Origin: DATDAH01 sp963845425
Lineage (GTDB): Bacteria; Actinomycetota; Acidimicrobiia; Acidimicrobiales; DATDAH01
Assembly: GCA_963845425.1 (NCBI GenBank)
Contig: CAWJSC010000010.1
Span: 434,001-498,000 of the forward strand
Direction of reading: 5' to 3'
DNA length: 64,000 nt
Shown here: in pieces, positions 9,012 through 18,116 of the stretch
Numbering within the stretch: the stretch's first letter is position 1
How the letters are laid out: each line of letters starts with the position of its first letter
Position numbers and translations under genes: made by a program
The notes under the pieces: generated by a model
What the model was told of the DNA's origin: nothing
The model's database searches: none
What the model saw: only the letters and a program-made list of their open reading frames with translations

Positions 9012-9161
9012 CCGAACACCCCCACGTCCAGCCGATTGGGGCGCCGTCCCTCGCCACCACCGAACCTACGACCCACTGCCGGGCAGGTCAACGACCGCCA
9101 TGAGCAGCGGCTGATCGACAGCCTGCCGACGGCCTACGGTGGGGGCATCGCACCGGAACTG

Positions 9162-10358
9162 GTGTCCCTGGACGACGTGCTCGAGGCGCGGGAGCGCATC
9201 GGGGACCGCCTGCGGCGCACGCCCAGTTGGCGGGCCGAGTCCCTCTCCCGGCTCTGCGGCCGCCCGGTGCACGTCAAGGCCGAGCACCTGCAGCGCACCG
9301 GGTCGTTCAAGCCCCGCGGCGCCCTGAACCTCCTCTCGTCGCTGCCACCCGACGTCACCGAGGTGGTGGCCGCCAGCGCCGGCAACCACGCCCAGGGCGT
9401 GGCCCTCGCTGCCGGGCTGACCGGGCGCCACGCCACGGTGTTCATGCCGGTCACCGCCTCGCTGCCCAAGGTCCAGGCCACTCGGGACTACGGCGCCGAG
9501 GTGATCCTGGCCGGCGAGACGGTGGACGACGCCATCGCCCTGGCCCAGGACCGGGCGGAGGCCACCGGCGCCGTGTTCGCCAGCCCCTTCGACCATCCGC
9601 TGGTCATCGCCGGGCAGGGCACGGTCGGCCTGGAGATCGCCGAGGACTGCCCCGAGGCTGAGACGGTGATCGTGCCCGTGGGCGGCGGTGGCCTGATCTC
9701 CGGCGTGGCCACCGCCCTGCACCACCTGGCCCCCACGGTCCGCATCGTCGGGGTGCAGGCCGAGGGGGCGGCCTGCCTGCTGCCGTCGATGCAGGCCGGA
9801 AAGGCCCAGCGCCTGGACCGGGTGACGACGATCGCCGACGGCATCGCCATCAAGTCCCCGTCGCCGCTGACCCTGGCCCACGCCCAGGCCTACGTCGACG
9901 ACGTGGTGACCGTGGACGACGACGAGATCGGCCGGGCCCTCGTCCTCCTGCTGGAGCGGGCCAAGGCGGTCATCGAGCCGGCCGGGGCCGTCGGCCTGGC
10001 CGCACTGCTGGCGGGTGACATCCCGGGCGACGGTCCGGTCATGGTCGTCCTGTCGGGGGGCAACGTGGACTCCCTCCTGCTGGTCAAGCTCATCGACTAC
10101 GGCCTCTCGGCCTCGGGCCGCTTCCTGCGCATCAGCGCCCGGGTCCCCGACCATCCCGGCGCCCTGGCCGAGCTGACCAAGGTCATCGCCGACCTGGACG
10201 TCAACGTCCTCGATGTCGAGCACCACCGGGAGGGCGCGGGGGTCAGCGTGGACGAGGTGGAGGTCGACTTCACCCTCGAGACCCACGACTGGGCCCACGG
10301 CGAGCAGGTCCTGGCCGCGCTCGAGCTGCGCGGGATCACCGTCGAGGTCGTCCGTTAG
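9162..10358 (+). CDS. ilvA: Threonine ammonia-lyase (threonine dehydratase) with ACT domain
   Basis: This PLP enzyme deaminates threonine to 2-oxobutyrate, the first step toward isoleucine or a catabolic route. Seen: the PLP lysine motif GSFKPRGALN, the SAGNHAQGVALAA loop, the glycine-rich phosphate-binding VPVGGGGLISG, and the late motif VVLSGGNVD. A C-terminal ACT domain (about residues 325-398, RISARVPDHPGALAELTKVIADLDVNV) probably mediates allosteric control by an amino acid. The length (398 residues) fits the short, single-ACT biosynthetic/catabolic type rather than long IlvA with two ACT-like domains. I chose the GTG at 9162, giving MSLDDVLEARERIGDRL; the frame is open further upstream but without a convincing start. 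Confidence 0.9.
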   Translation: MSLDDVLEARERIGDRLRRTPSWRAESLSRLCGRPVHVKAEHLQRTGSFKPRGALNLLSSLPPDVTEVVAASAGNHAQGVALAAGLTGRHATVFMPVTASLPKVQATRDYGAEVILAGETVDDAIALAQDRAEATGAVFASPFDHPLVIAGQGTVGLEIAEDCPEAETVIVPVGGGGLISGVATALHHLAPTVRIVGVQAEGAACLLPSMQAGKAQRLDRVTTIADGIAIKSPSPLTLAHAQAYVDDVVTVDDDEIGRALVLLLERAKAVIEPAGAVGLAALLAGDIPGDGPVMVVLSGGNVDSLLLVKLIDYGLSASGRFLRISARVPDHPGALAELTKVIADLDVNVLDVEHHREGAGVSVDEVEVDFTLETHDWAHGEQVLAALELRGITVEVVR

Positions 10359-10397
10359 GGAAGCTTCCCGTTCCGACGGGCGTTGTAGAGTGCGCAC

Positions 10398-10417
10398 CAC
10401 CGGTCCGGAATCCGGTG
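10398..10417. promoter_or_regulatory. Short inverted repeat upstream of nadA
   Basis: CACCGG and CCGGTG form a 6-base inverted repeat separated by eight bases, about 100 bases before the nadA start and 40 bases after ilvA. It could be a repressor site for the NAD gene or a weak hairpin ending ilvA. Nothing else in this gap is recognisable, and the short arms are easily produced by chance in GC-rich DNA. Confidence 0.25.
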
Positions 10418-10514
10418 ACATATCGGCTCTGAGAGCGACATCCCCGTGGCGTGGCGTCCGGACTGCCCCCACCGCTCGTCAATCGGAGCCCCCTCACGGG
10501 AGGACCCAAACCGA

Positions 10515-11609
10515 ATGCTGCGACTCCAAGCCCCCCTACCCGACCTCTATCGAGACGCCGAGGACGAGGACCTGGCCGAGCGGATCCGGGCGGCCAAGGC
10601 CGAGCTCGGGTCAACGGTCTTCATCCTCGGCCACCACTACCAGCGCGACGAGGTCATGGTCTGGGCCGACGCCCGGGGCGACTCCTTCAAGCTGGCCCAG
10701 CTGGCCAAGGGCCGCCCGGAGGCCGCCTACATCGTCTTCTGCGGCGTGCACTTCATGGCCGAGTCGGCCGACATCCTGACCAGCGACGACCAGGCCGTGA
10801 TCCTGCCCGACCTGAATGCCGGCTGTTCGATGGCGGACATGGCCGACATCGACCAGGTCGAGGAGGCCTGGGAGGACCTGGGCCGCATGATCGACATCGA
10901 CCGGGTCGTGCCCATCACCTACATGAACTCCTCGGCCGCCCTGAAGGCCTTCGTGGGCGAGCACGGCGGCGCGGTGTGCACCTCGTCCAACGCCCGCGCC
11001 GTCCTCGACTGGGCCTTCGAGCGGGGGGACAAGACCCTGTTCTTCCCCGATCAGCACCTCGGCCGCAACACCGGCTACGACATGGGGTACGGCGAGGACG
11101 ACATGCGGGTCTGGAACCCCCGCCTGGACACCGGCGGCCTCACCGAGGCCGACGCCAAAGAAGCCCGCTTCCTGCTCTGGAAGGGCCACTGCTCGGTCCA
11201 CCAGCGCTTCCGCCCTGAGCACGTCGACACCTTCCGGGCCGAGCACCCCGGGGCCATCGTCGTCGTGCACCCCGAGTGCGCCCACGAGACCGTGGCCATG
11301 GCCGACGTGGTCGGCTCCACCGAGGGGATCATCCGCACCATCGCCGACGCCCCCGTGGGCGCGGTCATCGGGGTGGGCACCGAGATCCACCTGACGAACC
11401 GCCTGAACAACGAGACCCCGGACAAGACGGTTCTGTCCCTGGACCCGCTGGTCTGCCCCTGCTCGACCATGTTCCGCATCGACGCCCCCCACCTGGCGTG
11501 GGTGCTGGAGAACCTGGTCGAGGGCCACGTGGTCAACCGGATCACCGTGGACCCCGAGACCACCGAATGGGCCCGCGTGGCCCTCGATCGGATGCTCGAG
11601 ATCACCTGA
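10515..11609 (+). CDS. nadA: Quinolinate synthase A
   Basis: NadA condenses iminoaspartate with dihydroxyacetone phosphate to quinolinate in de novo NAD synthesis, using a [4Fe-4S] cluster. The 364-residue sequence shows ILGHHYQRDEV near the N-terminus, LPDLNAGCSMADM with a cluster cysteine, the TYMNSSAALKAF block, FFPDQHLGRN, VVHPECAHETV with a second cysteine, and a C-terminal CPCSTMF motif with the remaining cysteine. The start ATG is preceded by GGAGG at 10498-10502, which decides it. The usual partners nadB and nadC are not next to it: the upstream gene is ilvA and the downstream gene is convergent, only 13 bases away. Confidence 0.96.
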   Translation: MLRLQAPLPDLYRDAEDEDLAERIRAAKAELGSTVFILGHHYQRDEVMVWADARGDSFKLAQLAKGRPEAAYIVFCGVHFMAESADILTSDDQAVILPDLNAGCSMADMADIDQVEEAWEDLGRMIDIDRVVPITYMNSSAALKAFVGEHGGAVCTSSNARAVLDWAFERGDKTLFFPDQHLGRNTGYDMGYGEDDMRVWNPRLDTGGLTEADAKEARFLLWKGHCSVHQRFRPEHVDTFRAEHPGAIVVVHPECAHETVAMADVVGSTEGIIRTIADAPVGAVIGVGTEIHLTNRLNNETPDKTVLSLDPLVCPCSTMFRIDAPHLAWVLENLVEGHVVNRITVDPETTEWARVALDRMLEIT

Positions 11610-11622
11610 TCCCGAGGGCGGA

Positions 11623-12534
11623 TCAGGCGGCGGGGACCCTCGCCTCGGCCACCAGGGTGTCGGTCATGTCGAGCCGGGCCAGCAACTGCTCGTAGGACGT
11701 GTCCAGGGACTCGTCGCGCAGCATCGACCAGATCTGGTGGCCCCCCGGGCGTCCCGTGGCCAGCCAGTGCAGGTGGTTGGCCACCGGATAGCGCTGGAGG
11801 CCGGTGATCGTGACGTCGGTGAAGCCGGCCACCTCCAGGAACCGGCGCAGGCTCTCCCGGGTGTGGAGCAGCAGGTGCTCACTCCAGATGGTGAAGGCGC
11901 GGAAGGCCTCCACGTCGAGGAAGTCCAGCAGCAGGTCCCGGGCGTGGGGGACCTCGATCACGATCCGGCCGCCGGGGACGAGCCGCTCCCGGAGGACCCT
12001 CAGGTCACCCAGGGGGTCGAAGAGGTGCTCGAAGACGTGGAAGAGGGTGACGACGTCCTGTGAGGCCTCAGGGATCTCCGCCATCGAACGGTGGACCTCG
12101 TAGCCGCGCGCCCGCAGCGCCGCGTTGAACTCCGGTTGGGGCTCGACCGCGCCCACGCGGCGAGCGACCGGGCCGAGGGCGTCGAGCAGCGCCCCAGCCC
12201 CCGTGCCCACGTCGGTCCACCGACGATTGGCCACGAGCGGGCGCCACTGTTGCTCGCGGCGGGTGGTGTCCTCCTGGTGGGCGGCCACCACCCGCTCCCG
12301 GTCGCCGAGCGCCGCCAGCTCCTCGTGGCGCTTCTCCTCGTAGTAGTCCTCGCCGAGGTGGTCGAGCCGGGACAGCATGATCACCCCGGAGCGCCGGCAG
12401 CGCAGCGCGCCGACGTCGTCCCGGTCCCGCGTGCGGGGATGGAAGGGCTCCAGGGAGTCGGGGGCACAGACGCCCAGCGCCACGAGTCCCCGGTGGAGCT
12501 CGTGGCGGACGTCGTCGGTCGTGGTCAGGGTCAT
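11623..12534 (-). CDS. Class I SAM-dependent methyltransferase of the glycan locus
   Basis: The 303-residue protein has a zinc-ribbon-poor N-terminal region (residues 1-95, including LRCRRSG and DYYEEKRHEEL) before a Methyltransf_23-type core: WTDVGTGAGALLDALGP, VGAVEPQPEFNAAL, VVTLFHVFEHLFDPLGDLRVLRERLVPGGRIVIEVPH. This family often methylates sugars or sugar-lipid intermediates in polysaccharide clusters; the exact substrate is unknown. The ATG shares one base with the stop of the nonulosonate synthase gene (TGATG), so it is coupled to it and ends the minus-strand operon. That coupling suggests it modifies the acidic sugar or the polymer. Confidence 0.8.
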   Translation of the reverse strand: MTLTTTDDVRHELHRGLVALGVCAPDSLEPFHPRTRDRDDVGALRCRRSGVIMLSRLDHLGEDYYEEKRHEELAALGDRERVVAAHQEDTTRREQQWRPLVANRRWTDVGTGAGALLDALGPVARRVGAVEPQPEFNAALRARGYEVHRSMAEIPEASQDVVTLFHVFEHLFDPLGDLRVLRERLVPGGRIVIEVPHARDLLLDFLDVEAFRAFTIWSEHLLLHTRESLRRFLEVAGFTDVTITGLQRYPVANHLHWLATGRPGGHQIWSMLRDESLDTSYEQLLARLDMTDTLVAEARVPAA

Positions 12535-14777
12535 CAGAACCAGTTCTCCAGTCGGTCCAGCGCCACCCAGAAGCCGGCGCCGTCGTCCTTGTGGCCCTGC
12601 CACACCTCGGGGATGAAGGAGGCCTCGGGGCACGCGTTCAGGGCGTCGGCCAGCGCACCGAAGTCGATGCCGCCCTCACCGACCTGGATGCCCTCACCGT
12701 CGACCCCGCGGGCGTCGGCCAGGTGGAGGTGGGCGGTGTAGGGGGCGACCCGGCGGACGAACTCGTCGAAGCTCCGGCCGGCGTGGTTGCAGGCCAGCTT
12801 CGAGTGGGAGACGTCCAGACAGATCCGGCGCTCGTGCTCGGCGCAGAACTTGGCGATCTCCTCGTCGTCGACGAGGAGGTTGTGGAAGCGCTGGCCCCCC
12901 ATGTGCCAAGGGAACGGGGGCATCGTCTGGGGGATCAGCTCGACGCCGTCCTCGTCGATCCGCTCCAGGCTCTCCGCGAGGCGCTCGCGGCGCACCGCCA
13001 TCTCCGCGGCCTCCAGCGGGCCGTCGAACGAGAACCCCCCGACGTTGACCACGATCAGCGGCGCCTCGGCGTTGGCGAACCGCGGGCGCAGCGCCCGGGT
13101 CAGGTCCACGACCCGCTGCAGCTCGGCGACGGACCGGCTCCGGTAGTCGTCGTCGGGGGCCGTGAGGTCGAGGAGATGGTCACCGGCGAACAGCTCCGGG
13201 GCGTGGACCACGAGGTCCAGGTCGAGCGGCTCCGGGAAGTACGTCGGGCCGTCGAGCTCGAGGTCCCGGTAGCTCAGGTGGATCTCGAGCAGCGTCGGGT
13301 TGGTCTGGGCGGTCAGCTCGTCCCAGTCGTGGTAGCGCACGGGCAGCCCCCACGGCCGGCGGAACGCGAACGGCCGGGGCTCGACCCGTTCGTCGCCCAG
13401 GTCCTGGGGGTAGAACGCCCCGCCGGCGGCAACGGTCCGCTGAGCCCGACGGCCCACCAGGTCCGCCCGGTGGTTCGGCTGGAGGCCCCGACCCGGGCTC
13501 TTGGCCTCGACCATGTGGTCCTCGATGACCGTCCCCTCCGGGATCGGCACCCGGGCGACGAGGCTCTTGGCCAGGATCTCGCGGTTCATCAGCTCGCCCT
13601 GGCTGGGCAGGCGGGGCCGGCGGGAACCGACAGCCTGCTCGACCTCACGGATGGCGTCCACCATCGCCCGCATCTCGTGGGGCAGGAGGCTGACCACGTG
13701 GTCGTTGCCCTCCTGGTCGCGGTCGAGGGTGAGGTGCTTCTCGATCAGCTGCGCGCCCCGGGCCACCGCCCCGACCGCCACGCTGATCCCCCGCTCGTGG
13801 CCGGAGTAGCCGACCGGGAAGTCGCCGAGCTCGGTCAGCCGGTCCATGTAGGCCAGGTTCACGTCGTGGAAGGGCGCCGGGTAGGAGGAGTTGCAGTGGA
13901 GCACGGCGAAGGGGGCGCCCCGGCCCTGGAGCAGGTGCACGGTCTCGACGATCTCGTCCTCGGTGGACATGCCGGTCGACAGCACCAGCGGGCGCCCCGT
14001 GCCGCAGGCGGCCTCGATGAGCTCGTGGTTGGTCAGGTCCGCCGAGGCGATCTTGTACGCCGGGAGATCCACCGTCTCGAGGCGGTCGAGGCTGTGCAGG
14101 TCCCACGGCGTGCACAGCGGGAGCACGCCCCGGTCCCGACAGTGGTCGAACACCCGGAAGAGGGCGTCGTCCTCCAGCTGGAACCGGGCGAGGAGGTCGA
14201 GGGTGTACTGCTCGCCGAGGTCCGCCGCCTGGTCCGTGGCGTCGCCGCCGTTGACGTAGAGCGAGGCCAGGTCGCGCATCTGGAACTTGACGGCGTCGAC
14301 GCCGGCGGCCGCGGCCGCATCCACCAGGCGGCGGGCCGCGTCGATGCTCCCGTTGTGGTTGTTGCCGATCTCGGCGACGACGAACACGGGCTGGCCCGGA
14401 CCGAGGAGGTGGTCACCGATCCGCACCTCCCGGCTCGAAGGCCAGGCGACGGCCTGTAGGCGCCCGAGCTTGTCCAGCAGCGGGACCGAGGCGATCCGCG
14501 GCGAGAACAGACGGGCGATGGCCTCGCTCGGCTCGTCGACCCGGGCCGAGACGAAGTTCCGGTTGGCGATGCTGATGACCGGCCGCTCGAGATCGATCTC
14601 GGGCTGGTCCACGATCCACCGGCGGAAGTCGCCGTCGGACAACACGCCCTCGAGGACACCGTGGGGGGAGACGCAGTAGATCAGTCCCGCCCGGTTCTTG
14701 CTGATCTTGGCCAGCGTGTGCACGATCGAGGCATCGCCGTGGATGACGACCGGCGCGATCTGGTGGTCGATCTGCAT
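12534..14777 (-). CDS. Fusion: CBS pair + NeuB-type nonulosonate synthase + SAF + xylose-isomerase-like barrel
   Basis: The 747-residue protein has four parts. Residues 1-115 form a CBS pair (VLEGVLSDGDFRRWIV, SEAIARLFSPRIASVPLLD). Residues 120-400 are a NeuB synthase barrel with FVVAEIGNNHNGSIDAARRL, DAVKFQMRDL, LPAYKIASADLTNHELI, VLSTGMSTEDEI, VLHCNSSYPAP and VGYSGHERG. Residues 400-465 are an antifreeze-like SAF domain (ILAKSLVARVPIPEGTVIED). Residues 480-747 are an AP-endonuclease-2/xylose-isomerase-like barrel with ERRICLDVSHSKLA and TAHLHLADARGVDGEGIQVG. NeuB enzymes condense phosphoenolpyruvate with an N-acyl hexosamine to make sialic, legionaminic or related acids. The first and last domains suggest nucleotide regulation and an extra isomerase step, but that is inference. 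GGAGG six bases before the ATG fixes the start. Confidence 0.88.
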   Translation of the reverse strand: MQIDHQIAPVVIHGDASIVHTLAKISKNRAGLIYCVSPHGVLEGVLSDGDFRRWIVDQPEIDLERPVISIANRNFVSARVDEPSEAIARLFSPRIASVPLLDKLGRLQAVAWPSSREVRIGDHLLGPGQPVFVVAEIGNNHNGSIDAARRLVDAAAAAGVDAVKFQMRDLASLYVNGGDATDQAADLGEQYTLDLLARFQLEDDALFRVFDHCRDRGVLPLCTPWDLHSLDRLETVDLPAYKIASADLTNHELIEAACGTGRPLVLSTGMSTEDEIVETVHLLQGRGAPFAVLHCNSSYPAPFHDVNLAYMDRLTELGDFPVGYSGHERGISVAVGAVARGAQLIEKHLTLDRDQEGNDHVVSLLPHEMRAMVDAIREVEQAVGSRRPRLPSQGELMNREILAKSLVARVPIPEGTVIEDHMVEAKSPGRGLQPNHRADLVGRRAQRTVAAGGAFYPQDLGDERVEPRPFAFRRPWGLPVRYHDWDELTAQTNPTLLEIHLSYRDLELDGPTYFPEPLDLDLVVHAPELFAGDHLLDLTAPDDDYRSRSVAELQRVVDLTRALRPRFANAEAPLIVVNVGGFSFDGPLEAAEMAVRRERLAESLERIDEDGVELIPQTMPPFPWHMGGQRFHNLLVDDEEIAKFCAEHERRICLDVSHSKLACNHAGRSFDEFVRRVAPYTAHLHLADARGVDGEGIQVGEGGIDFGALADALNACPEASFIPEVWQGHKDDGAGFWVALDRLENWF

Positions 14778-14849
14778 GCAACTGGCCTCCTGGAGCGTTC
14801 GGCTCGCTCCCCTGCTCAATCGGCCGACGACCAGTCGACCTGAGGGGCA

Positions 14850-15950
14850 TCAGGCCAGGATCTGGCGGATCGACTCGAGGTTCTCCTGCGTCGGCGCCCA
14901 CAGACGGTCCTGCGCGGCGGCGACGTCGGCCACGACCCCCTCGGGGTCGGCGGCGACGTGGTCGATCCGGTCACACAGCTCGTCCCGCAGCTTCGGGTGG
15001 GCGATGTCCACGCCCCATTCGGGATGGCCCACGTCCTCGAGGAACCAACGCATCTTGTCGTGGCTCTCCACCGAGATGATCGGGCGGCGCAGGCCGAAGG
15101 GGATCATCTGGGCGTGACCCCGGAGCCCGACGGCCAGGTCGCAGGCGGCGTAGGCGGCCACGATCCGGCTCGGGTCCGCGTCGGTGAGGTCCTCGACCTC
15201 GTAGTGGACGTCGGCCACGTCGAGGTACGGCAGGACCTGGTGGTCCTGGGGCTTGTGGCAGGTGACCAGGACGTCCCAGCCCGTGCGGTCGGCGTGGCCC
15301 ATCGCCTGGGCCACCGCATCCAGGGCCTGGTCGGGATCGGCGCCGAACCGCATGTCCGGTCGGTCGAAGGCCACGTTGAGACGCAGCCGCGGGGCCGCCC
15401 CGCCGGCCCACGGCCGACGCCACTCGTCGTGCATCGACCAGAGCAACGTCGTCGGGCACGGTTGGAGCCGGAGCCGGTCATGGAGGGCCGTGGGCAGGTA
15501 CCCGGCGACGGCCCGGATGCTGCCCCGGTTGCGCAGCCCGACGAAGGCGGCCTGCTCGACCACGGCGGTCAGGTGCTCGGTGAAGACGGGGTCGAAGTCG
15601 GCCTGGCCGCGGAAGCGGTTGTAGCCGACGGCGAACACCACGAGCGGGACGTCGAGGGCCCGCACCGCCTCCACCGTCGCGTTCCACTGCCAGCCGCTGG
15701 CGCGACTGTCGGATCCGGCCTGGTCCCGGAGCAGGAGGCCACCGCCGCCGACGACCACGCCGTCGCACCCGGCGCTGAGCGCTCTGGCCCCGGCCCCGTC
15801 CAAGGGCTCCCACAACTGGCGCCGGTCCCAGGTCACCCCGGGCAGCGCGCCGGCCAGGCAGTGCCGGACCTCTTCGAACAGGAGCGTGTCGCCCGCGTTG
15901 CGGTTGAGGCTCTCGTGGATCCCGACGTGGGCCAGGCGGGGGCCGGTCAT
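14850..15950 (-). CDS. Polysaccharide pyruvyl transferase family protein
   Basis: This 366-residue protein matches the WcaK/CsaB type of polysaccharide pyruvyl transferases: IHESLNRNAGDTLLFEEV at the N-terminus, CDGVVVGGGGLLLRDQAG in the middle, VVFAVGYNRFRG, and the late DLAVGLRGHAQMIPFGLRRPIISVESHDKM motif in which the RxH segment is conserved. Members add ketal pyruvate from phosphoenolpyruvate to sugars of surface polymers, which adds negative charge; some members instead transfer other groups. It is a soluble enzyme expected at the inner face of the membrane. Its ATG overlaps the stop of the CMP-sugar synthetase by four bases (ATGA), placing it in the same operon. Confidence 0.85.
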   Translation of the reverse strand: MTGPRLAHVGIHESLNRNAGDTLLFEEVRHCLAGALPGVTWDRRQLWEPLDGAGARALSAGCDGVVVGGGGLLLRDQAGSDSRASGWQWNATVEAVRALDVPLVVFAVGYNRFRGQADFDPVFTEHLTAVVEQAAFVGLRNRGSIRAVAGYLPTALHDRLRLQPCPTTLLWSMHDEWRRPWAGGAAPRLRLNVAFDRPDMRFGADPDQALDAVAQAMGHADRTGWDVLVTCHKPQDHQVLPYLDVADVHYEVEDLTDADPSRIVAAYAACDLAVGLRGHAQMIPFGLRRPIISVESHDKMRWFLEDVGHPEWGVDIAHPKLRDELCDRIDHVAADPEGVVADVAAAQDRLWAPTQENLESIRQILA

Positions 15951-16645
15951 GCGTAGGCCTCGGCGCGGTCGGCCAGCATCCGGCGGGCCCGCTCCAGGTC
16001 GGCGGGCTCGTTGATGTCCACCGAGGTGTCCGGCGTCATCACCCAGGGCCGGGCCCCGGGGACATGGAAGGTGCCCGCCGCCAGGAGGTCGTCGGCCGCC
16101 ATCGCGTAGACGGAGCCGTTGAGCCCGTACAGCGGTGGCTGGTCCTGACGCTGGGCGTTGACCCGGCTCTGGTCGACGAACGCCTGCAGCGAGCCGTCCG
16201 GGCCGATCGAGCGCAGGTGGACGAGCTGCTTGTCCAGGGGAACGACGCTGATCACCGACGGGGCCCCGGTCGACGCCAGCAGGTCCACGGCCCCGTCGAT
16301 GTCCTGGGGGCGCCGGAACGGGCTGGTCGGCAGCACCATCACGACGGTGCGGGGCCGGGCGGATCCGGTCCGCCCGGCCACGACCTCGAGGACGGCGTGG
16401 ACGGCGTGGACCTCGTCCCGGGCCAGATGGGGCGGACGCCGGTGGGCCGTGACCCCCAGCGACGCGGCCCGGGCGAGGATCGCGTCGTCGTCGGAGGTGA
16501 CCAGCACCTCGTCGACCACCGCTGCCGCGAGGGCGGCCTGCACGGTCCAGTCCAGGAGCGGCCGACCGCCGAGGTCGATCAGGTTCTTGCCCGGGATCCC
16601 CTTCGATCCGCCCCGGGCGGGAATGACGGCGAGCACGTCGCTCAT
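15947..16645 (-). CDS. neuA: CMP-nonulosonate (acylneuraminate) cytidylyltransferase
   Basis: NeuA-type enzymes activate sialic-acid-like sugars with CTP, giving the CMP-sugar donor. The 232-residue sequence starts with the nucleotide-binding signature MSDVLAVIPARGGSKGIPGKNL, continues with DEVLVTSDDDAILARA and VMVLPTSPFRRPQDID, and ends with TPDTSVDINEPADLERA, all diagnostic of the cytidylyltransferase family. It would act on the product of the NeuB-like fusion two genes downstream. The relative identity of the acid (sialic, legionaminic, pseudaminic) cannot be decided from this alone. It lies 19 bases after the flippase gene and overlaps the next gene by four bases. Confidence 0.92.
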   Translation of the reverse strand: MSDVLAVIPARGGSKGIPGKNLIDLGGRPLLDWTVQAALAAAVVDEVLVTSDDDAILARAASLGVTAHRRPPHLARDEVHAVHAVLEVVAGRTGSARPRTVVMVLPTSPFRRPQDIDGAVDLLASTGAPSVISVVPLDKQLVHLRSIGPDGSLQAFVDQSRVNAQRQDQPPLYGLNGSVYAMAADDLLAAGTFHVPGARPWVMTPDTSVDINEPADLERARRMLADRAEAYA

Positions 16646-16664
16646 GGGCCGGACCCCGGAGCCC

Positions 16665-18116
16665 TCAGCGCAGCTCCCGTCGGATGGCTCGGACGGACTG
16701 GATGGCGACGACGCCGGTGAGCAGGACGCGCAGGACCATCCATGTCCCCTCCGTCGGCATCAGCGCGCCGGCCGTGAGACCGAGCCCGGCCACGAGGACG
16801 GCCCGGACCGCCACGCCGGGGACCCAAGGCACGTCGTCGAGCTGATCGGCCAGACGGCGCACGGCCACCGCCCATGCCGCGTACGTCACGGTCGTGGCCA
16901 CGGCGGCGCCGGCCAGGCCCCACCCCGGGACGAGGGCGAAGCACAGGGCCACGTTGGCCACCGCCGCCACCGCCGAGGTCAGGCCGAGCATCCCGGTCCG
17001 GCGGTGGTGGAAGAGCACGGTCGAGGAGGACTGGAACAGGACGTAGGCCAGCGCCGAGGGGGCGACCAGGATCACGACCGGTACCAGCGCCGCGGTGTCA
17101 TAGGAGCCCGGCGCGGCCACCCGCAGCGCCAGCGGCGCCGCCACACCGATCCCGGCGACGATCAGGGCGACCAGCCGGTAGGCGGTGGCGGTGGTCGCGG
17201 CGAGGGACGGCCAACGCTCGCGGTCGGTGGCCCCGAAGATCATCGGCCCCCAGGCGGCGCTGAACGCCTGGACGGCCAGGATGCCGACCGAGCCGACCAG
17301 GTAGGCGACCTGGTACCGCCCGACGCTGCCGAGGCCCTCGACCCCCTCGATCACGATCCGGTCACCCATCTGCAGCAGCAGGATCCCGATCGAATGCGGG
17401 ATCGTGGGGGCGCCGAGGCGAAGGGCGGCCCCCAGCTCCCCGCGGCGCAGCCGTCGCCCCCGCCGGTTGGCGGCGACCATCGAGACGGTGCCGCCCACCA
17501 GATAACCGATCACGACGCCGGTGAGGTACTCGGTCGCGGTGCCCGACCCCGCCCAAGCCAGCGTCACGCCGAGCAACTGGCCGCCGACCGTGCTCATGAC
17601 CGCGGCGACGACGTAGGGCATGGCCCGGTCCTCGGCCCGCAGGAGGTTCTGACCGACCACAAGCAGCGTCATCGGGACGGTGGCGGCCACGGCCAACTGC
17701 AGGGCGCCGTCGTACCGGAGCTCGCCGAACAGGCCCACCCAGGCCGGCCCCGCCAGGTGCAGGGCCAGGGCCGCCACCCCCGCCACCGCGATCGCGACCC
17801 AGGACAGCGTCCGGGCGAGGTCGGGGTCGGCCTGGTCGCCGGCCCCGCCGTAGTACGCGCGCATCGCCGCCGAGTGCAGGCCGAGGGCGGCGAAGGCCAC
17901 CAGCAGGTTCGCCACCACCAGGGCCGTGCTCGCCGCACCCATCTCGGCCGGGACGAGGACCCGGGTGGCCAGGGGCATCAGGGCGACCACAGCCACGGTC
18001 TTGACGAGCGACGCGATCGAGTACTGGGAACCGCGGGTCAGGAGCCATCGTGAGGCGTCCGAGCCCGCCGTGACCGGGCCCTCATCACCCGTCACGGCTG
18101 TCCGATTGAAGTCCAT
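16665..18116 (-). CDS. Wzx-type polysaccharide flippase (oligosaccharide translocase)
   Basis: The 483-residue protein has about 12-14 hydrophobic segments spread evenly along its length, with the start region SQYSIASLVKTVAVVALMPLATRV and VLVPAEMGAASTALVVANLL typical of MATE/PST-family flippases, and GRYQVAYLVGSVGILAVQAF in the middle. Such proteins move lipid-linked oligosaccharide repeat units across the membrane before polymerisation. It is the first gene of the minus-strand glycan operon (flippase, neuA, pyruvyl transferase, neuB fusion, methyltransferase). The chosen ATG shares the palindrome CATG with the ATG of the divergent glycosyltransferase, so no promoter space separates the two if both starts are right. 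Confidence 0.85.
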   Translation of the reverse strand: MDFNRTAVTGDEGPVTAGSDASRWLLTRGSQYSIASLVKTVAVVALMPLATRVLVPAEMGAASTALVVANLLVAFAALGLHSAAMRAYYGGAGDQADPDLARTLSWVAIAVAGVAALALHLAGPAWVGLFGELRYDGALQLAVAATVPMTLLVVGQNLLRAEDRAMPYVVAAVMSTVGGQLLGVTLAWAGSGTATEYLTGVVIGYLVGGTVSMVAANRRGRRLRRGELGAALRLGAPTIPHSIGILLLQMGDRIVIEGVEGLGSVGRYQVAYLVGSVGILAVQAFSAAWGPMIFGATDRERWPSLAATTATAYRLVALIVAGIGVAAPLALRVAAPGSYDTAALVPVVILVAPSALAYVLFQSSSTVLFHHRRTGMLGLTSAVAAVANVALCFALVPGWGLAGAAVATTVTYAAWAVAVRRLADQLDDVPWVPGVAVRAVLVAGLGLTAGALMPTEGTWMVLRVLLTGVVAIQSVRAIRRELR

